NCBI RefSeq assembly: GCF_001640805.2 | Contig: NC_066838.1 | Location: 13,911,632 to 13,975,631, forward strand | DNA: 64,000 bases | Direction: 5' to 3' | DNA from: Lates calcarifer | Lineage: Eukaryota; Chordata; Actinopteri; Centropomidae | In this document: piece after piece, positions 20,346 to 31,740 of the stretch | How positions within the stretch are numbered: the first letter of the stretch is position 1 | How the letters are laid out: each line of letters opens with the position of its first letter | Position numbers and translations under genes: made by a program | The notes under the pieces: generated by a model | What the model was told of the DNA's origin: nothing | The model's input: only the letters and a program-made list of their open reading frames with translations | The model's database searches: none

Positions 20346-21516
20346 TGATGATTATGAAAATGCTCAAACATTCAAGTCAATCAACCATCCTACTTACAGC
20401 ATTTCCTCTCGTTTCAAGTTACACTGGTGTTATTAAGCAGCAAAAGCCTCTGGCCACTGTCGCGCTGCCTCTTCAGCTTGAGTCTATAACATCAACAGCG
20501 GATGGGAGAGTAAAGAGTTTTATGTTGCAAAGTGCTTGATTAAGACTTACTGGGCATCCTGGATTCTTGTTAATGGCAACAAGGAGAGGAAGAGTGATTA
20601 CGCACGTTCAGTGAGCAGCAACGCGCGTTCATTTTTTGACAAACTTAAAAAAATACCAAAAATGACTCATGATATTGGACTCGTTTCAATTTCCAGATAG
20701 AACTTTTATATTAAGATTCGCAGGGTCTGATATTTCAAATGGATCCGTGTAGAAAAACGATGTTGGCGGGTGAGAGAAAGACGCTCACTGTGTCCAAATC
20801 TGTCCCACCCTTCTCTTCAACTCCCACCGCACTTTTAATCAAAGTTAATGCTTGTGGATGTTCTACCTGTTACTTGGCAGAAGCTCAGTTGGCAAAATCA
20901 TCGCAAAACAAGCCGAAAGGCAAAACAAACGATTTATGCCTGCAGCTCTCACAGAAACATTTACTGGGTTACCACAGAATATTATTTTCAGTCCTTTATT
21001 CCACAGGCACAAATTAGTTGTTGTTGTCTGTTAACATGAACATTCAAAGCCGCAGCCTATAGGAATGCAGTAATATTTCATCCTCTATCTCCAGTTTCCT
21101 TCATCAAGTGTATTAAAAGTATTTTTCCATATTTATCTGATCCAACGTTCTGTAAGATATTAACAGATTGGTGAATTAAAATGGCAAAGCCCGCACTTGC
21201 GTAAATGTACTTTTGCAGCAATGCGTCATGCAGACGCGAGTGTTTTGGTCAGTATCTGCTAACACTGTTTGAGTATTGATAAAGCGCTGCAGGTGAGTTT
21301 CCAGTGAACTTGAGGATACATTTAATGCTGTCGCCCTACGTGAATGAATTATATTCTTTTCACTTAAACACATATTAGTAGAGACAATACATGTGCGCGC
21401 ACACACTAAGCGCGAGGAGATCAGTCCAAAGCTGCACTGAAGATCAACTGTGTATAGTTTTATTTACAGATCACTTTGAATAACATATATCATATACCAC
21501 ATCTATGGATGCGAAA

Positions 21517-21519
<3 letters not shown>

Positions 21520-21552
<33 letters not shown>
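21520..21552. repeat. (TG)n microsatellite
   Basis: About 16 uninterrupted TG units in the hoxc13a-hoxc12a intergenic region. Confidence 0.95.
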
Positions 21553-21555
<3 letters not shown>

Positions 21556-24182
21556 CCAGTGATATCAAGTATAACGGCCTTAATGGCTGAGAAGTTGGAC
21601 TACAGCAGCTACAGTTATGAAAATGGAGAGAGGAAAATAATAAATTGGAAAATAAACGTTTAGGCACGACTGTCCTGAGAGTAATCAAAGTTGATATTAG
21701 TTTCCTTTAGTCTGGTTAGGACAAGTCTGAGTCTGTAATTCTACTTTTTAATCTGAATAAACATTGACGCTGATTAGTTTTCGTGTGAGACATAAATAAA
21801 AATAAATACGCCCTGTTTTTTTCTGTAGTCAAATTAATTCACGTCTGAGGCCTTAATATTAACCCTAAGGATCCTAATGTTGCAGCTATTCTTGAAGAAC
21901 CCTGTTGAGATAACAGTTACTGTGCGACTTTTGTCTTTGGTTTTAACTTCTCTGTAGGCGAGACGTTGGCTGGACTCTGTCACTTTTTTCCAGCTTCTTC
22001 AGATCTTTTGAGGTGGTTGATTAGAATCCAAGCCGCCAGACTTCAAGTTTTTGTTTGTCTGGTTCCTGGATTTTCAGTCCTTGGTGGAAAGTTCTGGGTC
22101 TCCTGATTTACCCTTGACCATGACTATGCAGTCACTTTGACCTTGACATCACAGCAGATTGTGAATAATAAATAGGGGGCTGGACACCAATGCTGGCGGT
22201 TTGTTTGTAGGCAAACAAGGTGTTATTTCCCTGTCTAGACAGCCGGACTTAATGACATGCCATAAATACATAAAAAAGGGGAAGTGTAGCGATATCCTCT
22301 GACCTGCATTTCTGACCATCTCTCAGAGCTTTGCATTAACATTTGGGCTCTATTCTTTTGTCTGTTTTTTTGCAGAAGTCCTCTAAAAGCAGTTGTTCTG
22401 GACCATGCCTCTGGAACCACCAATGGTCTCAAGCACTCATCATGAGGTATGTGTTATTGACCACGGAGGACAGGTAGGACTTTTTGACGTCTCACACCAA
22501 CACCAGTAATCCGCAGCAAGCAGCCATACTGTCTACACAGCGAGAGGAAATAATAATACGACGTCGCCCACCATATAACGATTAAAGGTATGGCCATTTT
22601 CTTCCTACTATGGCGGCAGGCCTGCATGGACTTTGCTTTGTGACAAAGGCTGTGCATTGAACAGTCAAAACTAACTTACAATATGATGAATATGAAGTGA
22701 CAGGCGGATTTATACATTTAAACAAATATATTATTATCTTGTGAATGGCGCGCAGCGGTGAGGAAGTTGAGAGAAAAACATGGCTGCTTTAAATATGTGT
22801 ATTTTAACTCCTGATATTTTAGAAATGACAGAAATGTTAGTTTTGTCAAAGTTGTCTTGCAGTTTATTAAATGTCTGAGAGATTTGCCACATTACAAGGC
22901 TAAACTCAACCAGTACAATGTAATATGACTAGTAGAATATGCTAATTATTTTAACACAGGTGTATTTCAACGTGCCAATTTTGCCTTTGAATTTCCATGA
23001 ATTTAATTATAATTTAAGAGAGAACACATAATAATACATTTCACAGTGGATAAACAGAGAAATATCAAAGTACGCAAATTCCAAATAGTCTCATGTACAA
23101 ATGTAAAAGAAAATCTGAAAGTATATTCTGTTAACCGACTGTTGCAATATACACATTTTCCTCAAAGTTAATTTTTCACTTGTTAAACTTGTCACCTACA
23201 TTAATTAAATACGCCCGGGATTAACGTTTACTTTGCCGAACAAAGGACGAACCAGAATATACTCGGTAAACCAGGCAGCATCGTTTCATATGTAATATAT
23301 GGAAAAATAAGCAAAACTAAAAGTTTTTAGACACTGTGCACCCTCACCAGCCTATGATTTAATCTTGAAACGTAAAATGTTTAAAAAGTTGCATTGGTTT
23401 TGGTTGTGTGTGTGTGGTGGAGGCGTCAAGGCTGCAGGCCGCTCTCAGCAACAGACATGAGACAGGGGGCTGATAACCTCTGGTGGTGACCAGTGGAAAA
23501 TATCAGGAAGTGCAGCAACTGTCTGTAATGTGGGGATATTTTAGTTCACTTAATTTGTTCTGTTGCACTGTGATGGCTTTAGTTAAGGGTTAGTTCTTTT
23601 TGGTGCGTTTGATAATATTTATGGAATATTGAGTTGACAGTCCTTATTGTTTTGGTATAAAAGTTTTATCTACCTGTGGAAGATGAAGACCTGCCCGTAA
23701 TGGATAGTACAGCAGATACAGAAGTTGCAGCTGAAGCCATGTCAGTCCTAACTGTTTTCAGCTATTTTATTATGGGATTGCAGTTTACATTAAAATTTAT
23801 ATAAATGCAGTGAAGACATAGTTTTGTGATTTACTGTTGTGGTTTTTCAGAAAATCTGGAAATCACATGTCGGAACAGTAAACGACAACAAAGATAACCA
23901 CGGTTTGTACTTTCAGTTGTTTTATTTATTTATTTTATTCATTTTTTCCCTTTGACGTTTTTGCATATATGGCTTTAAGAACACATTCAACACATTCAAC
24001 ATCGCTGTTACTTGAAAAGTCGCGTTGTGTTAAAGCTTTTTTTTTTTTTTTAAAGAATTAAATTCAAACTACCAGAAGACATGAGCCACGTTTAGTTTGA
24101 AAATTCACAATTTATTAATCATGAATACTGTCCTATAGCTTTGGATGAGAAGTAGAAGCATTTGAATTTCTTGATTACATAT

Positions 24183-24196
24183 CACTCACTCACTCA

Positions 24197-24248
<52 letters not shown>
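24183..24248. repeat. (CACT)n-(CA)n microsatellite
   Basis: Four CACT units pass directly into about 24 CA units, suggesting a CA array that began from a tetranucleotide variant. Confidence 0.95.
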
Positions 24249-24250
<2 letters not shown>

Positions 24251-27200
24251 AAAGTTGTTCTCCCCAGAATTTAAAATTAATTCGATAAATTGAATAAATA
24301 AAATTGAATATTTTCTTACTGGGAAAAAATAAAGTGTGGCACCTTACTTAAATTATAGCTTTGTACAAAGTGACGGTCAAGTTCAAATGTTTGTATCCAT
24401 AGGATGACGCAAAGTCTTTACTATAAATGCCAGTTTGAGATGTTTAATTTGAATATTTCTACATAAGATTTATTTAGACTGACTGACTATAAATGTGTGT
24501 TATATTTTTATGGAGAAATTCAGATAATACTATATTATCATTTCCAGATGGATATGGGCTATACTTAACATTTTTTAGTCACAGAATAAATATTTTATCT
24601 TATGGTTGGTTCGAATGGATGATGTTATTTATATAGCAAAGCCGCATTAAATATCGTTTGTTGTAGTAAACAAATGACAAAGATCAGCCAAACCTTTCAA
24701 CTAAAACGTTAGCACTTTTGTGGGTTCTTTAGGCTTCCCTTGGTGGTTTGTTTTCCTTGAAGGAAGCTTTAAAAGGGTTGCACAAGGCTATAACTGTGGC
24801 AACCTGCCTGCAGAGAATCAAAGAGAGAAAAAGAGAAGAAAAGCCCTTTGTTTAGGCTATTGCCCTGTCTGGACAGGACCAGTGGATTCCAGGAGGGTAA
24901 TTTCAATATCGAGCAGACAGTGTACTAGACAGTGACCTTGACAGTGCTATATGCTCGGTTTACCAAGTTCTTTTTTTAATAGCAGATTTTCTTTTTTGCC
25001 AAATGAGAGCACAAGGCCTATAGCTCACGGTCAGATATGACATCATCGCCGAGCTAAAGATGCACTGAACAGACGAGCAGTTGTTTGAATGTGAAATGCG
25101 GATCTGTGGGAGCAGTGGATTCGGAGGCGTGGAGAGACGAGGCAAGGAGGCGCAACACATGGCCTCTTTCTCGGAGGTAAAGTGGCGACTTTAAGCCCTG
25201 CACGTTTCTCACTCGCTAGTTGGTAACTGTTGTAATAACACGAGAAGCCGTGAAGTGACACCAAGACACCCCCAGTGCTCCTAATAACACTGAGGCATAA
25301 GATATTATACTGGATTGATGTTGTGCTGCATTGCAAGACTGACTAACTAGATGCAAGAATGTGCAGTGATAGGAGAAGCGATGAGTCCAAGGGACAGAAT
25401 GAAACCGCTACGGATCCTTTAGAGCTTCTCCAGTTCAAACATTTGATATTTTTTCTTTCTATTTAAGGCTAGGACAAGGCCTGGTGCCTTTGGGTTAGAT
25501 AGGATACATGGTCACAAGTTGACGGACACAGCTATCAAATATCGGCTGGCTTGCAAATCGTTCCCAAACCAATGTTTAAATGAATGCTAATGTTCTCACA
25601 TAACACTTCATTGGCAAATTTGTAGCACGCAACTAACGCCTTTCAGCACGCATGTGCAAGATGCTGTAACACTGAACATTTCTGTCAGTCCTTAGCTTCA
25701 TAATGCTAGTTATCAATTCATCAAACCAGTCTTTTTATTTTATTTAATTTTTCATTTGGACTTTTATCAATTAATTTATTTTCAGGGTGCCATGTGGAAG
25801 ATGATAGGTTGCTTTTTAAATCAGAGAAATGGCTAACGGGGCAGCTTGGAATATATCCACATTATTTTTATGACCTGGGCTGTTAGCCCTCACTTTAAGC
25901 TGCTAGTCTAAAAGGCTGTTATGTGTTTATTCTATTTTATTGATACTAATTTCTACTTCTTTCGTCTATTTAAATTGAGTATTTGAGTTCAATATCAAGT
26001 TCAACCCGCCGTGACTCTGCGTCTGAACTTGAGTAGATTGACGGCGACTTCCGTGTGTGCTTGGTTATATTTAGGATTTTTTTGGTCTCACTCTAATTCC
26101 GTAACATTGAGCCAAATTTTTTGTCCTTGATGTAACCAGACTTTTCTAAGTGCCATAATTGAGGACATAAGCAGCTCCCCACTGCTGAGTTATGACAACT
26201 TTTGAGATCCATAAATAGATTTTGTCTTCCTTATATATAGTCGAGAGTGGGTTGGAGGTAAATTATGAAATTATAAAGGGAAATTGGGATTTCAAAATGG
26301 CTGCTGGACTGATATAATATAGAAAGCTGTTCAATTAATGAGTAGTCCTGTGGACCCGGGAGAGGAATGCACAAGGCATAGGTCAGTCATAAGAATATGT
26401 TTGAGGATGATGGTTGGCCACTTTGATGACCAGAGACCACATTAGAAATTCTTGCGCCAGCTGTTGGCAGAATGCCTGAATCCTGTGCATATCACGGGGA
26501 AGTTTTGTGCAGGGAAAAAGTGCACTGTGGTGGGATCTCTGAAAAGTTTTTTGTTTGTAAGAAAGGGATATTTTGAGGATGACTACAGTGTGGCATATTT
26601 GTTCAGTGTCTTCAGAGCTACATCTACAAATCAACTAATTAGCGAGATATAAAGCAGAGAGACTCTCGGCTGATTGAATCAGTTAAGTGCCCTCTGATAT
26701 CTTGTAAAATTCATATAAAAGAATTGTGAGAGGTATAACAATCCCACCAGAGTTTGGCTGCGAACGTTTATTGGAGGTATCTGTTAAAGTTGTTCATGTG
26801 AGGTGTACTAGAGAATATTATGTGAAATATACCCTCTTAAAGTAACCTTGTAGAATATCGTCCTCTTTTACAGAGCCAGTGGCTTCAACCTGCTGACCCC
26901 GTTACTGTAAATATGAGTAGAGTGCGGCAATGAGCATCAGTCTTTTCTTAAAACAAGCTTGTAAAATTGGGACATCACAGCTTTATATGACATGGAATTC
27001 AACCATAATTTGCTAGAAAACAAGATGTCATATGCACCTTCTCCTTCAAGAAAAATAGTTTTCATAAGAAATAGCATTTAAAAAACTTTTGCCAGCTTAT
27101 AAAGATATTAAACGAGGCCATGGACAGTTCCACGAGTGTAAAAGGAGAAGCAGCCTGGGCTCCTTTTGGACTCAGCATGACTCAAGTGAAGAAAAACAAG

Positions 27201-27334
27201 ATTCTACATTTTTAATAAAAGGTTTATAGTATTTTTAAAAAGCATATAAACCTCTGTAATACAGAAGTTAATGTTTTGTTTTGTCTGAGATGGACCAAGT
27301 GGGTGGTACCATGTGTAACAGAAGTTAGCCTGGA

Positions 27335-27357
27335 CACGTGGTTAGAGGATGACCAAT
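27335..27357 (+). promoter_or_regulatory. E-box and CCAAT box upstream of hoxc12a
   Basis: CACGTG at 27335-27340 and CCAAT at 27353-27357 (inside GACCAATCAGG), with an 18-bp start-to-start spacing, 94 and 77 bp before the ATG. The same spacing and order recur in front of hoxc9a. This is consistent with a USF/NF-Y type proximal promoter. No TATA box is evident nearby. Confidence 0.55.
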
Positions 27358-27433
27358 CAGGCGCCCCTCCAGGTTTAACTATGTTAAATGTCAGATTGCA
27401 ATAAACTAGAAGCTGTTGGTCGGGCCCGCGGAA

Positions 27434-28022
27434 ATGGGCGAGCATAATCTCCTTAATCCAGGGTTTGTGGGACCTTTGGTAAACATCCACACTGGAGACA
27501 CATTTTACTTTCCGAATTTTAGAGCCTCAGGGGGACAACTGGCGGGGCTACCGTCTCTCTCCTACCCGAGAAGGGACAATGTTTGCTCCCTCCCGTGGAA
27601 TCCTTCGGAGCCGTGCAATGGATACTCTCAATCCTACTTTAGCAGCCCCGTGTCTATTAACCCTTCTTTCAATCGGTCGTGTGAAATTACCAGACCAGAA
27701 GAGGGGAAATGTTATTATAACAACGGCAACGGAAACAGGGAGACCTGTTCAGGTGGCAGCAGCCTCAAACGAGAGGATAGGGCGAGAGACACATCATCCC
27801 TAACATCTGACCACGGGATGCACAGTGGAATTGGCAGCACTGCCGCCTTTTCCAAATATGATTATGGGACCGAGCAGCTAACGCAAGACCCGCCATCCTG
27901 TCAGTCAATGGAGTCCGACTCCAGCTCCTCTCTGCTCAACGAGGGCAGCAAGCCTTCATCCAGCGACACACAGACCCTGGTGTCACCGGGAAGCCATTCA
28001 AGCAACATAGCCGCAAGCGGAG
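27434..28022 (+). CDS. hoxc12a: Homeobox protein Hoxc12a, exon 1
   Basis: Codes for residues 1-196 and the first base of codon 197 of a 275-residue group-12 Hox transcription factor. It begins [19 protein letters not shown], the conserved Hox12 start, followed by the [10 protein letters not shown] and [17 protein letters not shown] blocks. The second half is Ser/Asn/Gly-rich, as expected of a disordered regulatory region. The ATG is the first in frame and has G at -3 and +4. The exon ends in phase 1 at GCGGAG/gtgggt; a second gt four bases later would break the frame. Length is close to human HOXC12 (about 282). HoxC12 acts late in posterior and limb/fin or tail development. Confidence 0.96.
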
Positions 28023-29203
28023 GTGGGTGCTCTTATTTATTTATTTTTGATCGCTATTATTTTTAACGCACGTCTACATTATTTATAAGAAGGCTGCACG
28101 TAACACACGCTTACGGTATTAAACCGTCATTAGAGCTCGTTGTGTTGATGCACAACTTGCAGCCTGGATTAGCCTGCAGGATACTTGCGTGGTGTGCAAA
28201 CGCCGCTAGGGGTTGCCCTAAAATACTCCACGCGCCATGTGGTTGTGAACAGTTATAGATAACCTCACCAATCCCATATTGCCCACCAGCTTTTGAATAA
28301 ACAGTCAGCCCTGTCATCGCATTTTCCATAGCTTAGATGAGACTCTGTGATTTAGTTACCTAGATGGTTGATTTTGGTCTATTGTGGCACTTTGTGTACA
28401 CAAATTAGTGCTGTGATTTAAAGGGGGTGAGCCGCTTTGGTTGACTGCATCAAATAGAGAGAGTTTTCTTTTTAATGACTCGTAAACAGAATTAATATCT
28501 GTCGCTGTGTACTCAAGAGTCATTTAATATGCTCTGAAACTCGCAAATAAGTAGGGGTATTTGCAAGCACGGCTTAATTATCACGTTAATGCTACTTTAA
28601 CTGCAACAATAAAACTTCCTGTGACACAAACCGCTGTATACTGGTGGTCTCAATAGAGGAGGCTGCAAAATGATAGTAATGATAGAAAAGTCAAACACTT
28701 CTGATCAAACATTTGTGCAAAATTGAACTGGTCATGAGGGTCCGGAAATTGGATCTGAGATCGGATACGTCCAGGCAGCCCAGTGAGAGACCAAAACAAA
28801 TCCAGTTTGTCTGTTTGTGGAGGAAGTGACAGCTTCCAGAGATGTCAGTTCTGTGAATTCTAATATGAAACAGAATCCTTGCATCTGGGAGCTTTTGCAA
28901 AACATAGAAATCTTCTCTAGTCTGCTGAAATGCTGTCTATATTTCCACGGCTGCAGACATATTTAGAAAAAAAACTGCTTTATTACGGTATAATGCAATT
29001 TTACCTGGAAATAGTTTTCTGATTGCTCTCCAGTATAATGCTTAAATGAAAATTGAAGTCACTTAGCCAAGTGCCCAAGCTTTTCTTGAACAAGTGACGC
29101 CCCTGGAGGCTCCACATAACCTTGGAGGTGACCGTGATTTTGCAACTGTGGTGACTAATCCGTAGTATGACCTCCCCTCCTCCTCCTCCTCCCCTTCCTC
29201 CAG
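28023..29203 (+). other. hoxc12a intron 1
   Basis: An 1181-bp phase-1 intron. The 3' end has a strong pyrimidine tract made of repeated TCC units (about 29170-29200) followed by CAG. No repeats or open frames of note. Confidence 0.93.
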
Positions 29204-29442
29204 GTGCCCCGTGGTACCCGATGCACACTCGGACCAGAAAGAAGCGCAAACCATATTCCAAACTTCAGCTGGCTGAGCTAGAAGGTGAATTCATGCTGAA
29301 CGAGTTCATCACCAGGCAGCGGCGGAGGGAGCTCTCCGACCGCCTGAACCTCAGCGACCAACAAGTCAAGATCTGGTTCCAGAACCGCAGAATGAAGAAG
29401 AAGAGACTCATGCTGAGGGAGCAAGCCTTGGCCTACTTTTAG
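29204..29442 (+). CDS. hoxc12a: Homeobox protein Hoxc12a, exon 2 (homeobox)
   Basis: Codes for residues 197-275. The homeodomain runs from residue 207 to 266 (begins [10 protein letters not shown]), with recognition helix [16 protein letters not shown]; Trp48, Asn51 and Arg53 are present. Gln43 in the helix, where most Hox proteins have Arg, is the Hox12 state. A Trp (WYP, residues 200-202) sits just before the homeodomain, where more anterior Hox proteins carry the PBX-contacting Trp. The protein ends QALAYF, nine residues after the homeodomain. Joined length is 276 codons with the TAG stop. Confidence 0.97.
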
Positions 29443-30876
29443 AGATGCGGCAGAAGGTGAATCGATAGGCAGTAAAAAGCCAAGCCTTCTACGCTCCCTT
29501 AGGTCTTCTTTCAATGCATGCACTCATCTATCCATCTTTTACATTGCAGGCAATTATTACAACATTTTCTGATTATTTTTTTTTCTCAAAGGTGCGGGCT
29601 ACACAAGCCCAAAACAAGCCATTATCTGACATTCAAAGCTATTCTCAGTGAGACTGCCTTCATGTTTGGTATAATCGCACAAAACAAACAAAAAGAAAAG
29701 CTGTGAGAATGTGTTTTCTGTGTATGATCCGTCTCTTGGTTTTCCCTGATCTGTCAAGAGATTTGTCTACGCCCTTATTGCAAGCCATGCGAAATGTGTT
29801 TCGAAGCCAGTCATTCAGTTTTTGGATGACACATAATGACAACATCCGTTTAGTTCCATTTTAGTCAGAGAAAATAAGGAGGGAGCGGGGGCCCCCGTTT
29901 GGTAAAATCTCAAAATAGGCCTAAAAATAACAGTGAAGTCAGAAAAGACAGAGAAGCCTGACTGGTAGGCTGGAGCCGCATCCGCGCAATAATTTCTTTG
30001 AGTTTATGAAGTGATGAAGAAGAATCTCCCTCTCGGTTTGCTTATTACTTCCAAAGCCACAATTTGTTTGGTCGTCCTTATCTCCTTTTCCATAGTTTTC
30101 ACCACGCGTTGTGGGCACGTTCACGGTCACGGACAGGAAGTCTGGGCGTCTGCATGAGGGGAGAGGGAGGACTAAAACCGCAGCGTAATCCATATCTGTG
30201 TTTTTATGACTGCGCATTGGAAAAATTAATTGCCATGACTTTGTTCATGTGCTAACAAGTTTCTAAAGGTAGCGTATTTTTCTTACTTTTATTACCTTTC
30301 AACTTGTCTTAACAACAACCACAGAATTCTGCATGATTTGCATTTCTTTATTTGAATGAGATCACCGTTTGAATACGGTTCTGAGCTGCTATAAAAAGTC
30401 CACGTCCAGATTATGCCAGTGAAAAAAAATAGTATATTCTACAATAAACTCACTAGGATCTGTAATGGAAATATTCAAGACTGTGAGTACATTTTTAGGC
30501 CCACTTGGTTAAACAAGGAAACCGCCTAAAGTTGCAGCTGGGAGTGGGGTGCAAATAAGTTTTTAGGCCTAAGAGAGCATTTCTGAAACTTGGTGCTCAC
30601 AATGAAAACAAATATGTAGAAAGTTAGAGAATTTAACAATAGGCCTATACGTGTGTGCTCCCTTAATTTGGGGCGAATGCAATGCATTATCTGTCATGTA
30701 TAATGAGTAAGCTATAGCAGTGAAATGTATTTGCAGCATGTTATTGATGTGAAATAGCTATAAGTCATGTTCTGCGGGCCACTTTTTCTGTAGGTGACTT
30801 TTTTATACTTTTTTCCTGAACAAATCAAAAGTGAACACAACCTAAAACATTTTTGACACAAACGTCTACAAAGAAT

Positions 30877-30922
<46 letters not shown>

Positions 30923-31390
30923 GGTGGAAGGGCGGTAGGCCGAGTAGGCCTACTTAATGTACTTGCTCCTTGCAATGTACTCAGTGTCGTCCTTTTCCTT
31001 ACCTTGTACTCGTGTATAACTTTGTAAAATGACATTACACATGTTACTATTTGTATCCTATTTTAGGATCCCTTATCGCTATGTAATAGTGCTTTATGTT
31101 ATTGGTCGTCTTGTACAAAATGGCATTCCATATAGCCTATTTGTGGTTGTAAGGGTTGGGAATGTAGGCCTATTATATTATACTGCCAAGAATGGATATA
31201 AGAAATGGTATGCAAGAAATTTTACCATACATGACATTTAAAGAAACCCTGTTTCAGTGTAGTAGTTGTTTGTTATCGTTCTTTTATTTTGTCCCTCATT
31301 GCATTCCCTTCTTTGCGCTTGTAAGGATTGCTACGTTGTCTTGTAAAAGTAATAATGATATGAATGTATATCCGTAAGGTCCTCAATAAA
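29443..31390 (+). terminator. hoxc12a 3' region with candidate poly(A) signals
   Basis: AATAAA occurs at 30443-30448 and again at 31385-31390; the second is followed by a GT-rich stretch (tattggtgttacctcagtctg), which fits a cleavage signal. The 3'UTR would be about 1.0 or 1.95 kb. The longer form would include an ATT microsatellite and five copies of the palindrome TAGGCCTA. Transcript evidence is lacking. Confidence 0.5.
30879..30922. repeat. (ATT)n microsatellite
   Basis: About 14 uninterrupted ATT units downstream of hoxc12a, possibly inside its long 3'UTR. Confidence 0.95.
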
Positions 31391-31675
31391 CAGAATATTG
31401 AAATGTTTATTGGTGTTACCTCAGTCTGTCATTAGGTTGCTTCTCTGACTGTTCTGCTTTAAGATCAGGTCTTCTGAGTGCTGGCTGGTGGGATTATTTT
31501 ATTAGACGTGACCTGTAACACAGTTTAAAAATACATGTGTCCACCGCAGTGAAATAAAGATCTGAACATTAATGGGGCATTTGGAAGCATTTGAGGGGGT
31601 GTTTTGTTGGCACATAATTGTACATGCTGTGAACTATAAGGCAATAGGAGGCCACACAGGTTGGCCTTGTTTTAT

Positions 31676-31740
31676 TATGGCCGCTATAGATACATTGGTA
31701 TAGGTAGCTATAGCTTTCTATGCAAAATGGCGGCCATATG
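31676..31740. promoter_or_regulatory. YY1-like motif cluster, candidate Polycomb-linked element
   Basis: ATGGCCGC (31677-31684) and AAAATGGCGGCCAT (31724-31737) lie within about 60 bp. The second is a near-perfect YY1 consensus overlapping its own reverse core (ATGGC-G-GCCAT). The arms TATGGCCGC and GCGGCCATA are inverted relative to each other. YY1 sites mark some vertebrate Polycomb-recruiting elements in Hox clusters; the function here is inferred. Confidence 0.4.

Larger units (their letters stand above)
20371..27300. other. Intergenic region hoxc13a-hoxc12a
   Basis: About 7 kb without a gene I recognise. It contains two TGACCTTGA sites (22138-22146 and 24933-24941), YY1-like motifs at 22777-22787 and 26294-26304, a TG repeat at 21520-21552 and a CA repeat at 24183-24248. 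Open frames of up to about 97 codons look like chance frames: no domains, and often no ATG. Confidence 0.45.

Noticed and set aside
24183..24248. CRISPR-like or tandem-array structure
   Set aside because: Simple CACT/CA microsatellite; no spaced repeats exist anywhere in the window.
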